Below, one piece after another: positions 12,221 through 19,243 of a stretch of DNA of 36,079 nt (position 1 is the stretch's first letter; each line of letters opens with the position of its first letter). The notes under the pieces are model-generated. The model saw nothing but the letters and a program-made list of their open reading frames with translations, made no database searches and was not told where the DNA came from. The stretch lies in the NCBI RefSeq assembly GCF_001730305.1, contig NZ_MIJY01000014.1, positions 1-36,079 on the forward strand, read 5' to 3'. Position numbers and translations under genes: made by a program. Source of the DNA: Enterococcus termitis. Lineage in GTDB: Bacteria; Bacillota; Bacilli; Lactobacillales; Enterococcaceae.

Positions 12221-12533
12221 AGACTTGTTTCACCCTTTCTATTATGTGATCGACGATGGCGTCTTTGTTCTGTTCATATTTATTTTTAAAATCTTGATTC
12301 TGTTTTTTCGCATCATTGAGTAAGAGCATTTTCTCTTTCTCGAGCTGCTCTGCATGCTGTGCTTCCAATTCTTGAAGCAATGTTGCTACATTTTCTTGAC
12401 TAGCCGCTTGTATTTGCTTAAACTGCTGTGACTTTTGCTGATCGTACGCTGTGATTTCCTTTTTTACAGCTTGTCGCATAGCCTCGACTTTTTCTTCTGC
12501 ATCGCGAATACTATCAAGTGCTTCTAAAACCAT
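12207..12533 (-). CDS. ntpF: V-type Na+-ATPase subunit G/H-like (NtpF, peripheral stalk)
   Basis: First gene of the operon, 108 residues, almost entirely one long charged helix rich in Glu, Gln and Lys (EALDSIRDAEEKVEAMRQ onward), the architecture of the ATPase peripheral-stalk subunit that pairs with NtpE. RBS AGGGGTGA sits 5 nt before the ATG. Its stop overlaps ntpI, so the two are probably translationally coupled. About 220 nt of leader separate it from the predicted transcription start. Confidence 0.9.
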   Translation of the reverse strand: MVLEALDSIRDAEEKVEAMRQAVKKEITAYDQQKSQQFKQIQAASQENVATLLQELEAQHAEQLEKEKMLLLNDAKKQNQDFKNKYEQNKDAIVDHIIERVKQVYGSQ

Positions 12534-12663
12534 ATTTTCACCCCTATCCTGCGATTTATTTCTTGTTTTTATTATTATGAAGCGTATTCTTTTTTATTAC
12601 AATCAAAAAGGAAGCTATCATGATTCTATAGGATAAAAACACGATCTATCCCTTTCGATATAA

Positions 12664-12736
12664 TAAAAAAAGGGCACAAATTCAAGTATCGTTCTTCTCA
12701 CCCCTTGAAGAACCTGATCCTTGAAGCTTGCGCCCA
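12664..12736 (-). promoter_or_regulatory. Structured leader with U-tract terminator before ntpF (candidate attenuator or riboswitch)
   Basis: Read on the minus strand, GGGCGCAA (12728-12735) pairs with TTGTGCCC (12672-12679); TTCAAG (12720-12725) with CTTGAA (12681-12686); GTTCTTC (12707-12713) with GAAGAAC (12691-12697) around a 9-nt loop. The internal loop GATCAG / GATA separates the two inner helices. Seven U residues follow the basal stem (12665-12671), so the hairpin as a whole is an intrinsic terminator. It lies downstream of a promoter and 130 nt before ntpF, and the preceding gene has its own terminator, so this hairpin acts on ntp itself. A Na+-controlled switch is a hypothesis. Confidence 0.65.
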
Positions 12737-12759
12737 ACCATTTTTATTCACATGAGTGT

Positions 12760-12788
12760 ATCTTAGCAAAAACATGTTAAAATTACAA
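12760..12788 (-). promoter_or_regulatory. Predicted ntp promoter
   Basis: On the minus strand TTGTAA (12783-12788), a 17-nt spacer and TAAGAT (12760-12765) form a plausible housekeeping promoter. Transcription would start near 12753, just upstream of the folded leader. Confidence 0.6.
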
Positions 12789-12812
12789 CATTTTTTGGAT
12801 AGTTATTCATAA

Positions 12813-12849
12813 ACATTAAAAAAAATCTCACCTTCATAAGAAGATGAGA
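12813..12849 (-). terminator. Terminator of the 105-aa hypothetical gene
   Basis: On the minus strand TCTCATCTTC (12840-12849) pairs with GAAGGTGAGA (12826-12835) through one G-U pair over a 4-nt loop, followed by eight T residues. It lies about 105 bp after the stop at 12955 and separates that gene from the ntp promoter. Confidence 0.8.
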
Positions 12850-12898
12850 AAGGAGTTTTACTCATGAGAGTAAATGAAAAAAAAGTTTGTTGTTAGGA
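12826..12898 (+). other. Recurrent hairpin/AAGGAGT element, copy A
   Basis: On the plus strand: hairpin (12826-12849), AAGGAGT (12850-12856), TTACTC (12858-12863), GAGTAA (12868-12873), TGAAAA, then TGTTAGG (12891-12897). The same blocks in the same order occur at 15279-15342 (copy B). GAGT, ACTC and GAGT occur in series in both copies, so two mutually exclusive hairpins are possible, one of which masks the AGGAG. AAGGAG is followed after a normal spacing by ATG (12864) and a 10-codon ORF (MRVNEKKVCC). Function unknown. Confidence 0.45.
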
Positions 12899-12954
12899 TG
12901 ATTTTATCTTACAGCCATCATTTACTTTTTTCAAATGATACGCTCTAAAAATTA

Positions 12955-13272
12955 CTAAAAGAAAAAGACATCTATATCACTACGTGAGCGCATTACGTTT
13001 TCGATGATCGTTTCTTTCCAAGCATCGGTAAACCAGTCATATTGCATTTGCTTCAAAATAATACATTTTATCTCGTCCGCCAATTCCTGATCTGTGATTT
13101 CTCCGTCATAAAAGTCACGTACAAAACGTAATGACTTTTCATTATGGTTTTGCTCAAACCGATAAATTTGCCCCTGTTCTATGTAATAAAAGCTGAAATT
13201 AATGATTGCAGCAAAACGTTTCTCTTTTTCATTCAATAGACGAATGAACTGTTCTGAGGTAACCCGCTCCAT
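12955..13272 (-). CDS. Hypothetical protein, 105 aa
   Basis: I do not recognise the family. A soluble protein of 105 residues, rich in Phe, Ile, Glu and Arg, without TM or signal peptide; it ends with an unusual hydrophobic DIDVFFF. The start has AGGAAAGGAAG about 8 nt upstream, and a good terminator follows about 105 bp past the stop, so it is probably a real single-gene unit. It is divergent from the 104-aa gene at 13588, which has a similar size and an aromatic-rich composition; I cannot show the two are related. It may belong to the regulon of the nearby Rgg regulator, but no evidence in the sequence proves it. Confidence 0.7.
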   Translation of the reverse strand: MERVTSEQFIRLLNEKEKRFAAIINFSFYYIEQGQIYRFEQNHNEKSLRFVRDFYDGEITDQELADEIKCIILKQMQYDWFTDAWKETIIENVMRSRSDIDVFFF

Positions 13273-13587
13273 TTTATCTGCTTCCTTTCCTAAAACTAGT
13301 CGTGCACTAATCCATCCACTATAAATAGGTATTCTCTGTTGTCGCTCTTTCCGATCACAACTACAAGTGAAATAGCCTACTATTTTCGATAAATTTAAAT
13401 CTTTACTATCATATCAAATAATTGCTTTACAGACAATTTAGCTTTCTAAGTGCCTAAATTTAATAAAAAAAGTTCAACAACATCATGCGAAAACATATGA
13501 TTGTCACAATCTTTTTGTTTATTTTTCGGAACTTTTAGATATAATAAGCATAAAGGTAATTCAAATTTAGCGATTGGAGAAAAATAG
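13273..13587. other. Divergent intergenic region with an inverted repeat
   Basis: This 315-bp AT-rich stretch separates two divergent hypothetical genes and holds their promoters. A TATAAT -10 is visible about 40 bp before the plus-strand gene. A perfect inverted repeat, GATTGT-C-ACAATC, occupies 13499-13511, about 30 bp upstream of that -10, in operator position. No ORF is credible in it. Confidence 0.5.
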
Positions 13588-13902
13588 ATGTCAAAAAATT
13601 TAATTAAGATCGTAACAAGTTTTCAAAATACTTGGCTGATCGATGTCAAAAAAGAGCTGTTTTATGAAGAAAATCAAATTCTTTTCGGAGACACCTTGCG
13701 CCTTTCTATATCGAAAAATGACTCTTACTATTTTGCAGAAAATATTGGTCTAACACATGAAAAAGATATTCTTTCAAAAGAAACTCCTACGGAAGAAGAA
13801 ATCACCTTTTTCAATAATATGCGTTCAGAAAGAGAAAAAATATTTTCTCTTACACTAGCGAAAGAGCACAACATAGACCACTACATCATCCCCAACGACT
13901 GA
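13588..13902 (+). CDS. Hypothetical protein, 104 aa
   Basis: Not recognised. A soluble 104-residue protein with no TM or signal peptide; an N-terminal beta-rich part (IKIVTSFQNTWLIDVKKEL) precedes a charged C-terminal part with NNMRSEREKIFSL. GGAG lies about 9 nt before the ATG and a TATAAT box about 45 bp upstream, so expression is plausible. A palindromic site sits ahead of the promoter. The terminator downstream is shared with the convergent short peptide gene, so the gene lies tail to tail with the candidate pheromone. Confidence 0.72.
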   Translation: MSKNLIKIVTSFQNTWLIDVKKELFYEENQILFGDTLRLSISKNDSYYFAENIGLTHEKDILSKETPTEEEITFFNNMRSEREKIFSLTLAKEHNIDHYIIPND

Positions 13903-13919
13903 TGTAGCTGAAATAAAAA

Positions 13920-13973
13920 AATAACAGCCTCTGATTTACCTCATTCAACAAAAGTAAATCGGAAGCTATTATT
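13920..13973. terminator. Terminator shared by the 104-aa gene and the short peptide gene
   Basis: A 20-bp imperfect stem (13920-13939 with 13954-13973; core GATTTAC/GTAAATC) is followed on the minus strand by seven T residues. The better terminator is therefore on the minus strand, ending a transcript that comes from the short peptide gene at 14073-14138. This supports that the peptide is on a real transcription unit of about 250 nt. Confidence 0.75.
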
Positions 13974-14072
13974 CTGCGCTTTTTATTTGTACATTTAGTT
14001 TTTTTTAGTTAAATTTTTTGTTTACAACGTTGTTTAATAATACTTTCAAACACAAGGCAGCCAATCAAATTT

Positions 14073-14138
14073 TTATGCTCCGCCTGTAATGACAAATACG
14101 GAAACAACTCCAGAAACTAAAGCAATTAATGAAATCAT
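14073..14138 (-). CDS. Short hydrophobic peptide divergent to rgg (candidate SHP pheromone precursor)
   Basis: A 21-residue peptide, MISLIALVSGVVSVFVITGGA, encoded with an excellent RBS (GGGAGGTG, 5-6 nt before the ATG) and followed by its own terminator. It is divergent to an Rgg-family regulator, the arrangement of streptococcal rgg/shp pairs. Length and the C-terminal VFVITGG resemble SHP precursors, whose mature forms end in IIVGG-like motifs. Against it: no basic N-terminus, no Asp/Glu at a cleavage point, and an extra final Ala. An in-frame ATG five codons upstream overlaps the RBS and is unlikely. Alternatives are a small membrane protein or a type I toxin; no antisense RNA is evident. 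In the SHP model it would be exported, trimmed, re-imported by an oligopeptide permease and bound by Rgg. Confidence 0.6.
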   Translation of the reverse strand: MISLIALVSGVVSVFVITGGA

Positions 14139-14182
14139 TAGCACACCTCCCATTCAATTTTAAAAATCAACGTTCGCAAACA

Positions 14183-14211
14183 AATAATTTTCCTTAGGTA
14201 AAGAATAACAA
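14183..14211 (-). promoter_or_regulatory. Promoter and palindrome upstream of the short peptide gene
   Basis: On the minus strand TTGTTA (14206-14211), 17 nt, then ATTATT (14183-14188) form a weak promoter. The spacer holds a near-palindrome centred on CCTTAGG (14188-14202; TTT/AAA flanks, one mismatch). A weak promoter with a palindrome close to -35 is what a regulator-dependent shp promoter would need; binding by the adjacent Rgg is inference. Confidence 0.4.
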
Positions 14212-14320
14212 ACAGATTTAAAAAAAGAAAGTAGGAAAGGTAAAAAGTGCGAAATTGGCATAAAAATCTAAATTAAAAATAATTATTTTATTAAAAATTA
14301 GAAAAACGGCCCATTTTCAT

Positions 14321-14328
14321 GCTATAAT
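14321..14328 (+). promoter_or_regulatory. Extended -10 promoter of rgg
   Basis: TGCTATAAT (TG at 14320-14321, TATAAT at 14323-14328) is a strong extended -10 some 24 bp before the start codon; no good -35 is visible. Transcription would begin close to the RBS, giving a short leader. Confidence 0.6.
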
Positions 14329-14351
14329 CGCATAAGAAGGGAGAGAAACAC

Positions 14352-15266
14352 TTGAATATCATAGAAACTTTACGTTTTTTCAGGCTCAAATTAAAGCTGA
14401 CTCAAAGAGAGATGATGTCAGATTATACAGACCCCTCCACCTATTCAAAAATAGAAAGTGGCAAACGCTCTTTAAAAGTAACCGAACTTGAAGAAATACT
14501 AGGTCAGGTATCTATTAATACAGAAGAATTTTTTAGCTTCACTACATTCAATAAAGAGCAACAAGATTTTAGAGAATATTTTTATTATTGCGGGGCTCAT
14601 TTAGAAAATCAAACAACGAAACAAAAATTACTCACCTATTTCTTTTCTTTAAAAAATAAAGAAAAGAAAACTTTGAGAGAATTATCAAATTATATTGCGA
14701 TCAAAAACTTTTTTTATGCACACTGGGAAGAAGTTGATCAAATCACTCAGACTGAAGTAAATGATATTTTTGAAAGTCTTTTAAAAAAATCATTTTATCT
14801 TCAATACGACTACGTCATTACAGCCAATCTGATTCGATTCTTTACAGCCAAACAAGCTGACTTATTAATCGCCCGACTTTTCCCTATAAAATATGAAGAA
14901 CAGCGTGATTTTACGACGAAGAAGTTTGCCTATAATATATTGATCAATCTAATTTCATTGAAACTATATGCGCAAGATTATGAAGGGGCAGAGAAATATA
15001 TCAAATTAGCCAAAAAACAAGATAAGCAAAGTGAAAATTACAGTTTCAAATTGAACCTCCAGTATTTATCCAACCTCTTAAATTATATTATCGAAGGAGA
15101 ACCTACCTATATGGAGCGTATCTATGACTTTATCCATCTTTTGGAAAACACTGGTGATACCTTACAAGCTGAACAAGTCAAAAAAGAAGTAAAAATTTTA
15201 ACTCATGAAAAAGATGGTGAAAAATTACTTAATAGCTACTCCGTTGGTTTATTAAAAGAAACCTAA
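14352..15266 (+). CDS. Rgg/GadR/MutR-family transcriptional regulator
   Basis: A 304-residue cytoplasmic regulator. Residues 1-62 form an XRE-type helix-turn-helix (TLRFFRLKLKLTQREM ... YSKIESGKRSLKVTELEEIL), followed at about 70-290 by an all-helical repeat domain with TPR-like pairs, the two-part architecture and size of Rgg proteins (about 285-305 aa). Such domains bind short hydrophobic peptides. The start is a TTG at 14352 with AGGGAGAG about 8 nt upstream. A 21-codon hydrophobic peptide lies divergently 213 bp away, and no other peptide gene is closer. Which genes it controls is not shown; candidates are the peptide itself, the 104/105-aa genes and the membrane protein downstream. Confidence 0.85.
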   Translation: MNIIETLRFFRLKLKLTQREMMSDYTDPSTYSKIESGKRSLKVTELEEILGQVSINTEEFFSFTTFNKEQQDFREYFYYCGAHLENQTTKQKLLTYFFSLKNKEKKTLRELSNYIAIKNFFYAHWEEVDQITQTEVNDIFESLLKKSFYLQYDYVITANLIRFFTAKQADLLIARLFPIKYEEQRDFTTKKFAYNILINLISLKLYAQDYEGAEKYIKLAKKQDKQSENYSFKLNLQYLSNLLNYIIEGEPTYMERIYDFIHLLENTGDTLQAEQVKKEVKILTHEKDGEKLLNSYSVGLLKET

Positions 15267-15278
15267 CTAAACAAATAT

Positions 15279-15342
15279 CCCACCTTTAAAAGGTGGGATA
15301 AGGAGTATTACTCGGATTGAGTAAAATGAAAATACTGTTAGG
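15279..15342 (+). other. Recurrent hairpin/AAGGAGT element, copy B
   Basis: Directly after rgg: hairpin CCCACCTTT/AAAGGTGGG (15279-15297), AAGGAGT (15300-15306), TTACTC (15308-15313), GAGTAA (15319-15324), TGAAAA, TGTTAGG (15336-15342). Block order and spacing match copy A at 12826-12898. No T-run follows the first hairpin, so it is not a normal terminator. A 15-codon ORF (TTG at 15318, MSKMKILLGYIYNTI) follows the AAGGAG, but the peptide is unlike that in copy A. The 201 bp from here to the next gene hold only a promoter region. Confidence 0.45.
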
Positions 15343-15543
15343 GTACATTTATAATACTATATAATGTCTCGCATTTCAACCCTTTGGTAAATAAATATTT
15401 TTTATTTGTCAATATATACCGAAATTTGTACAATAGACATCACTTGAAGTCTGTTTTCCCTTTTATATTCACTCCCCCTCTCCGTTTAACTAAAACGACG
15501 TTATCTGTTAAACTAAAGAAAACTTATAAAGTAGGCGAAGTAC

Positions 15544-17181
15544 TTGACTATACATCAAATTAAACGACATGGAACAGCTCTCCTTATTTTAATTGGCATA
15601 AGTGTACTTACGATTTTTCCTTATTTTTTTAAGGATTCTGTTTTTATACAGGATGATTTCTTGTTTCATCGAACAAGACTGGAAAGTTATTTTCAAGCAG
15701 TGAAACAGCTGGATTTTTTTCCAAGAATCTTTCCTAACATGGGGTTGTATTTTGGCTATGCAGCAGATCTATTCTACCCTTCTATCTTGTTATTGCCTTT
15801 TGCATTATTTAGACTATTGGGTGTTTCATTTGTTTCTTCTTACTATCTTTATCAATTATTGATCAGTTTTGCTACGGCAGTTTCTGCCTATTACTTTCTT
15901 TATTCAATAAAACGAACACAGAAAACTGCTTTGCTCTTTTCTTGTTTTTACACGCTTTCTACTTATCGTTTGATTGATCAGTCTGTAAGAGCAGCACTAG
16001 GTGAAACATTGGCCTTTATATTTTTACCCTTGCTTGTTTTAGCTGTTTATTCGATTTTTTACACTGAAAAACAACGTTGGCAGTTGTTAGCAATCAGTAT
16101 GAGTTTGTTGATCGCTAGCCATTTAATCACAGCTTTTTATACAGTTGTATTTTTGGTGCTCTTCATTTTACTCCACTGGAAAAAATGCAAGCTAGCTCAA
16201 TTGAAAAGTATGATCAAGGCTGGATTTTTAACGATTGGATTATCTGCATGGTTTTTATTTCCATACTTAGAACAGACCGCCCATTTAACGTTTAATTTTG
16301 ATAAAACCGACTTATGGGCAAGTGGATTAAATTTTTCTTTAGCGGATCTTCTTACAAATAGTCTCGCTAATGTAAGTGCGCCATTTTCTAATTTAAAACC
16401 AAATATTGGTTTAGTTTTACTTGTAGCAACTCTCATTGCCGGCTTTTACTATCCTAAGCTAACTAAAACCAATAAACACTTATGGCTCGTTACACTCTTC
16501 TTTCTTATTCTAACAACTAATATTTTCCCATGGGCTATTTTAAAAAACTCTATTTTTGCAATAATTCAATTTCCATGGCGCTTACTGCTATTTGCTAGCT
16601 TCTTTGCCAGTTTACTTGCAGCAGTTCTAATTGAACAGTTTTCTCTACTGACAAATAAAACGATGGCATTAGCAATCAGTTTTTGTGCGTTAGTAACGGT
16701 TGGCTTCAACGTGAATAATTCGTGGCAGAGTACTGCTGAAAAAAGTATGACGATCACGAATAAGAACGTGAATGATTTCTATGAATCAGAAATTGGTCAT
16801 GGAAAAGAATATTTAGTGAAGGATACAGATTTTAAAACATTTTTTGCAGCTCCCACAATGATTATCGACGATGTCTCTTATCCTGACTCAGCGAACCAAA
16901 CAATCAATAAGTACCAGTATAGTCAATACAGCGTTCGAATCAACGGCGTTCAAGAAGTTCAGCTACCAAAATTTTACTATAAAGGATATGAAGTACTGGA
17001 CAACCAACGAAAAATCAACAACTACAATAAAAATGGTTTAGTTACTGTTCGCCTCAGTCAAGGCAGTCATGTCCTTAGAATTAGTTATAAAAAGACTATT
17101 ATTCAAAAATCAGCGACTCTTTTTTCATTATTGTTGGTTGGCTTCCTTTGCTTCAAGGCGGTCTTTAAAAAGCATAACTAG
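15544..17181 (+). CDS. Polytopic membrane protein (YfhO / PTPS-related GT-C-like)
   Basis: A 545-residue membrane protein with about a dozen TM segments and a C-terminal extracellular domain (about 400-515) that ends in a final TM and a basic tail. The first loop carries DDFLFHRTRLESY, close to the acidic/His-Arg loop seen in the 6-pyruvoyl-tetrahydropterin-synthase-related membrane family (a misleading domain name) and in YfhO-type proteins, which have a GT-C glycosyltransferase fold. A role in transferring sugars to cell-surface polymers is therefore plausible but unproven. The start is a TTG at 15544 with a weak site (AGGCGAAG); no ATG precedes the first TM. It stands alone, with a -10-like TATAAA just upstream. 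Confidence 0.72.
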   Translation: MTIHQIKRHGTALLILIGISVLTIFPYFFKDSVFIQDDFLFHRTRLESYFQAVKQLDFFPRIFPNMGLYFGYAADLFYPSILLLPFALFRLLGVSFVSSYYLYQLLISFATAVSAYYFLYSIKRTQKTALLFSCFYTLSTYRLIDQSVRAALGETLAFIFLPLLVLAVYSIFYTEKQRWQLLAISMSLLIASHLITAFYTVVFLVLFILLHWKKCKLAQLKSMIKAGFLTIGLSAWFLFPYLEQTAHLTFNFDKTDLWASGLNFSLADLLTNSLANVSAPFSNLKPNIGLVLLVATLIAGFYYPKLTKTNKHLWLVTLFFLILTTNIFPWAILKNSIFAIIQFPWRLLLFASFFASLLAAVLIEQFSLLTNKTMALAISFCALVTVGFNVNNSWQSTAEKSMTITNKNVNDFYESEIGHGKEYLVKDTDFKTFFAAPTMIIDDVSYPDSANQTINKYQYSQYSVRINGVQEVQLPKFYYKGYEVLDNQRKINNYNKNGLVTVRLSQGSHVLRISYKKTIIQKSATLFSLLLVGFLCFKAVFKKHN

Positions 17182-17322
17182 CTAACTCTTTTATCCTTTT
17201 TTTAAGAGAATGTCAGAAGGCTCGCTTTTTTAGTAACACTTTCTATATTTTTTGGCTATTCTGATCTATTTATCGTTTTGATTTGCTATACTAGTAACTA
17301 ACTAGATGAAGGAGGAACAGCT

Positions 17323-17505
17323 ATGAATCCTAGATTTGAAATCAACAAGGAACAAACAACAAGAAAAACAGTCTCCGCAGATGTTATTACTGATACAAAA
17401 ACTGGTGTACAGTATTTAGCCTATCGTGATAACGTTTATGGTTCTAGCGGTATCACCGTCTTAGTGGACTCAGATGGCAAACCCTTGATTGACAAAAGAA
17501 GTTAG
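17323..17505 (+). CDS. Small DUF6440-like protein
   Basis: A 60-residue soluble protein with the pattern ADVITDTKTGVQYLAYRD ... GITVLVDSDGKPLID, which I recognise as the DUF6440 family, of unknown function. It is the first gene of a pair, with a very strong RBS (AAGGAGGA, 7 nt before ATG) and an extended -10 TGCTATACT about 35 bp upstream. It ends 12 bp before the anchored protein at 17518. Confidence 0.75.
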   Translation: MNPRFEINKEQTTRKTVSADVITDTKTGVQYLAYRDNVYGSSGITVLVDSDGKPLIDKRS

Positions 17506-17517
17506 AGGTAAGCATTC

Positions 17518-18030
17518 ATGAAAAAAATTTTTCGGATAGGAATCGTTTTTTTCTTCGTCCTCTTTGCCTATATACTTAAAACTATCATTACTGATAGTTT
17601 CGAAAATCATTCAACCACAAAAGATTCTCAAACGACGTTATCCTCTTCTGCAGTTGTTTTAGAGTCAACTCAGAGTACTACTAGCAATACTGCTGAAACC
17701 TCAGAAGAGTTAGCAAAAGTCGAGCAGTTGGATCAACAACCTGCTGAGACAACTGATGGTGTAGATTTAAATATGGAAAACTATCAACCCCTGGATAATA
17801 CGAGCAAAGAAGAGATGGAAAAAGAATTGAGTCGTATAAAACAAGAATTCGCAGACTCAATGAAAGAACTTACTACAGGTGAGGAATTTGATGAGCTGAA
17901 GGACTCCTATCGAGAGCTGGTTGCACCACTATCACCGTACACATGGATTGATAAGTTGAATGCACTTAAAGAGGAACTTAAAGTGAAACAAGCACAATTA
18001 GAAGCTGAACAACTTAATCAACAGCCTTGA
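17518..18030 (+). CDS. Anchored extracellular protein with coiled-coil tail, 170 aa
   Basis: Not recognised as a named family. N-terminal TM or uncleaved signal (residues 7-27), then a Ser/Thr-rich spacer (30-65) typical of surface linkers, then a charged helical part (about 90-165) ending in a Gln/Glu/Leu-rich stretch (KQAQLEAEQLNQQP). It is probably displayed on the outside of the membrane. It is cotranscribed with the DUF6440-like gene; AGAGGTAAG lies upstream of the ATG. A strong terminator follows. Confidence 0.7.
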   Translation: MKKIFRIGIVFFFVLFAYILKTIITDSFENHSTTKDSQTTLSSSAVVLESTQSTTSNTAETSEELAKVEQLDQQPAETTDGVDLNMENYQPLDNTSKEEMEKELSRIKQEFADSMKELTTGEEFDELKDSYRELVAPLSPYTWIDKLNALKEELKVKQAQLEAEQLNQQP

Positions 18031-18055
18031 TTAGACTGCGCGACATTTTTATATG

Positions 18056-18104
18056 AAAAAGAGATAATAGAAGCATCCGTGAACAATGCTTCTATTGTCT
18101 TTTT
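18056..18104 (+). terminator. Terminator after the 17.3-18.0 kb gene pair
   Basis: An 18-20 bp stem (18056-18075 with 18087-18104, core ATAGAAGCA/TGCTTCTAT) with flanking A-run and T-run works on the plus strand and probably on both. Confidence 0.85.
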
Positions 18105-18209
18105 CATATTCCTGCATTTTTTGATTTAGCTTTTTTTGTGGACTATTTTTATTCATATATTGAATTAGAATGAATATATCGTTTATAATTTTATAGAAAG
18201 GAGTTTGTT

Positions 18210-18644
18210 ATGCCAATTAAAAACACTATTGCACTAATATTTTTAGTCATCTTAGCTCTTAATTTTTTTATACGAGGAATTCGCTATTTTTATAAGTCAA
18301 GTAAAATCGCATTTTCAAAAGATACATATCATACTTTTTTATGCGAAAATTGTACTGCAACGTATAAACTGGACGGACTAACTACTAAAGGAAAAATTAA
18401 ATTTGCACCTACTAAAAAAATAGACTCTATTGGAAAAACAAAAACAATGTATAAATTCACCTGTCCAGAATGTGGAAAATATGTTTATCAACAAAAGATC
18501 TTCGATACAACTATTAATAAAGGAATGGGTCTGATACGTATTCAAGCAGATCAAGCACAATCAGAAAATTTCAAAGAACTTTTTATTAAGTGTATACTTC
18601 CTACAATCATTGGAGCCATGTTCTTTAGAATGTTTCTTTTTTAA
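18210..18644 (+). CDS. Membrane protein with zinc-ribbon, 144 aa
   Basis: N-terminal TM (about 7-25), a cytoplasmic or external middle with two CxxC knuckles (CENC near residue 45 and CPEC near 92), and a C-terminal TM (about 126-143). Paired CxxC about 45 residues apart indicate a structural zinc ribbon. RBS AAAGGAG is 7 nt before the ATG. It stands alone; a short inverted repeat (ATTCAT/ATGAAT, around 18151-18175) lies in its promoter region. Function unknown. Confidence 0.75.
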   Translation: MPIKNTIALIFLVILALNFFIRGIRYFYKSSKIAFSKDTYHTFLCENCTATYKLDGLTTKGKIKFAPTKKIDSIGKTKTMYKFTCPECGKYVYQQKIFDTTINKGMGLIRIQADQAQSENFKELFIKCILPTIIGAMFFRMFLF

Positions 18645-19243
18645 GCTATTCCACTCGAGAAAACCGTTCTTTTTATACTATTTTGAATAAGTCACTTGAA
18701 AACTTGTCTAGTTAGATATCGTAAATATTTTATATGTTGAAGACTTTTTTATTGTTTTTGGTCTTTGGGAATGTGAAATTAATGATTTGGTCTATTGAGT
18801 TGCCGCTTATATTTGACTTAGTGTAAATGAAAAATCTTTCAATTAGTTAAATAACTGTATAGAGAAAGCTATTTTCAGTTTCCTTGTTTACTCGGCGGGA
18901 GTACGAAATAACTAATACCACAGCGTGCTAACTAGGAAAAATGACTACTCAATAACTTTGTTAGTAATTTTATTTTCACATAATAGTTCTATGAAATCCC
19001 TCAACGGATTCAGGACTGCATCAAATCTTGGGCAAGAAATTAACCTTCCCTTCCCTCTTTATGAGGATAGGATTTTCTACATAATTTTACAGATTGCTAT
19101 TTTTGAGACCAAAAATAAGATTGCGACATTATACCAGAATAAGTTATACTATCATTGTTATAATATTAATTAATGATTCTTACTTATTCTTCAATACAAT
19201 ATTTGTGTAATAATCCTTAATAATAATGGGGGGGAATTCAACT
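18645..19243. other. Long AT-rich intergenic region at the prophage edge
   Basis: About 600 bp without a convincing gene. An 82-codon plus-strand ORF (18925-19173) has no RBS and no family look. On the minus strand a stretch ending near 18940 reads LISCPRFDAVLNPLRDFIELL before a stop and may be a gene remnant. It also holds the 10-bp match to the tmRNA 3' end. Composition changes here from ordinary to more AT-rich. Confidence 0.5.
18893..18902 (+). other. Possible far attachment-site remnant (att core match to ssrA 3' end)
   Basis: CGGCGGGAGT at 18893-18902 equals 25301-25310 in the tmRNA T-arm, same orientation, followed by (A)CGAA in one and CGAA in the other. Such a GC-rich 10-mer is rare in this background. 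Everything between is phage-derived or cargo, in the order expected for a prophage integrated at ssrA. Confidence 0.45.

Noticed and set aside
12864-12896. 10-codon ORF MRVNEKKVCC in element A as a gene
   Set aside because: It has a good SD, but the peptide is not shared with element B; kept only as a remark in the element.
14073-14138. Type I toxin of the Fst/Ldr kind
   Set aside because: No charged C-terminal tail, no antisense RNA promoter or direct repeats seen; the divergent Rgg regulator fits a pheromone better, though it is not excluded.
18925-19173. 82-codon plus-strand ORF in the prophage-edge gap
   Set aside because: No RBS, no recognisable family, odd composition; left as part of the intergenic region.
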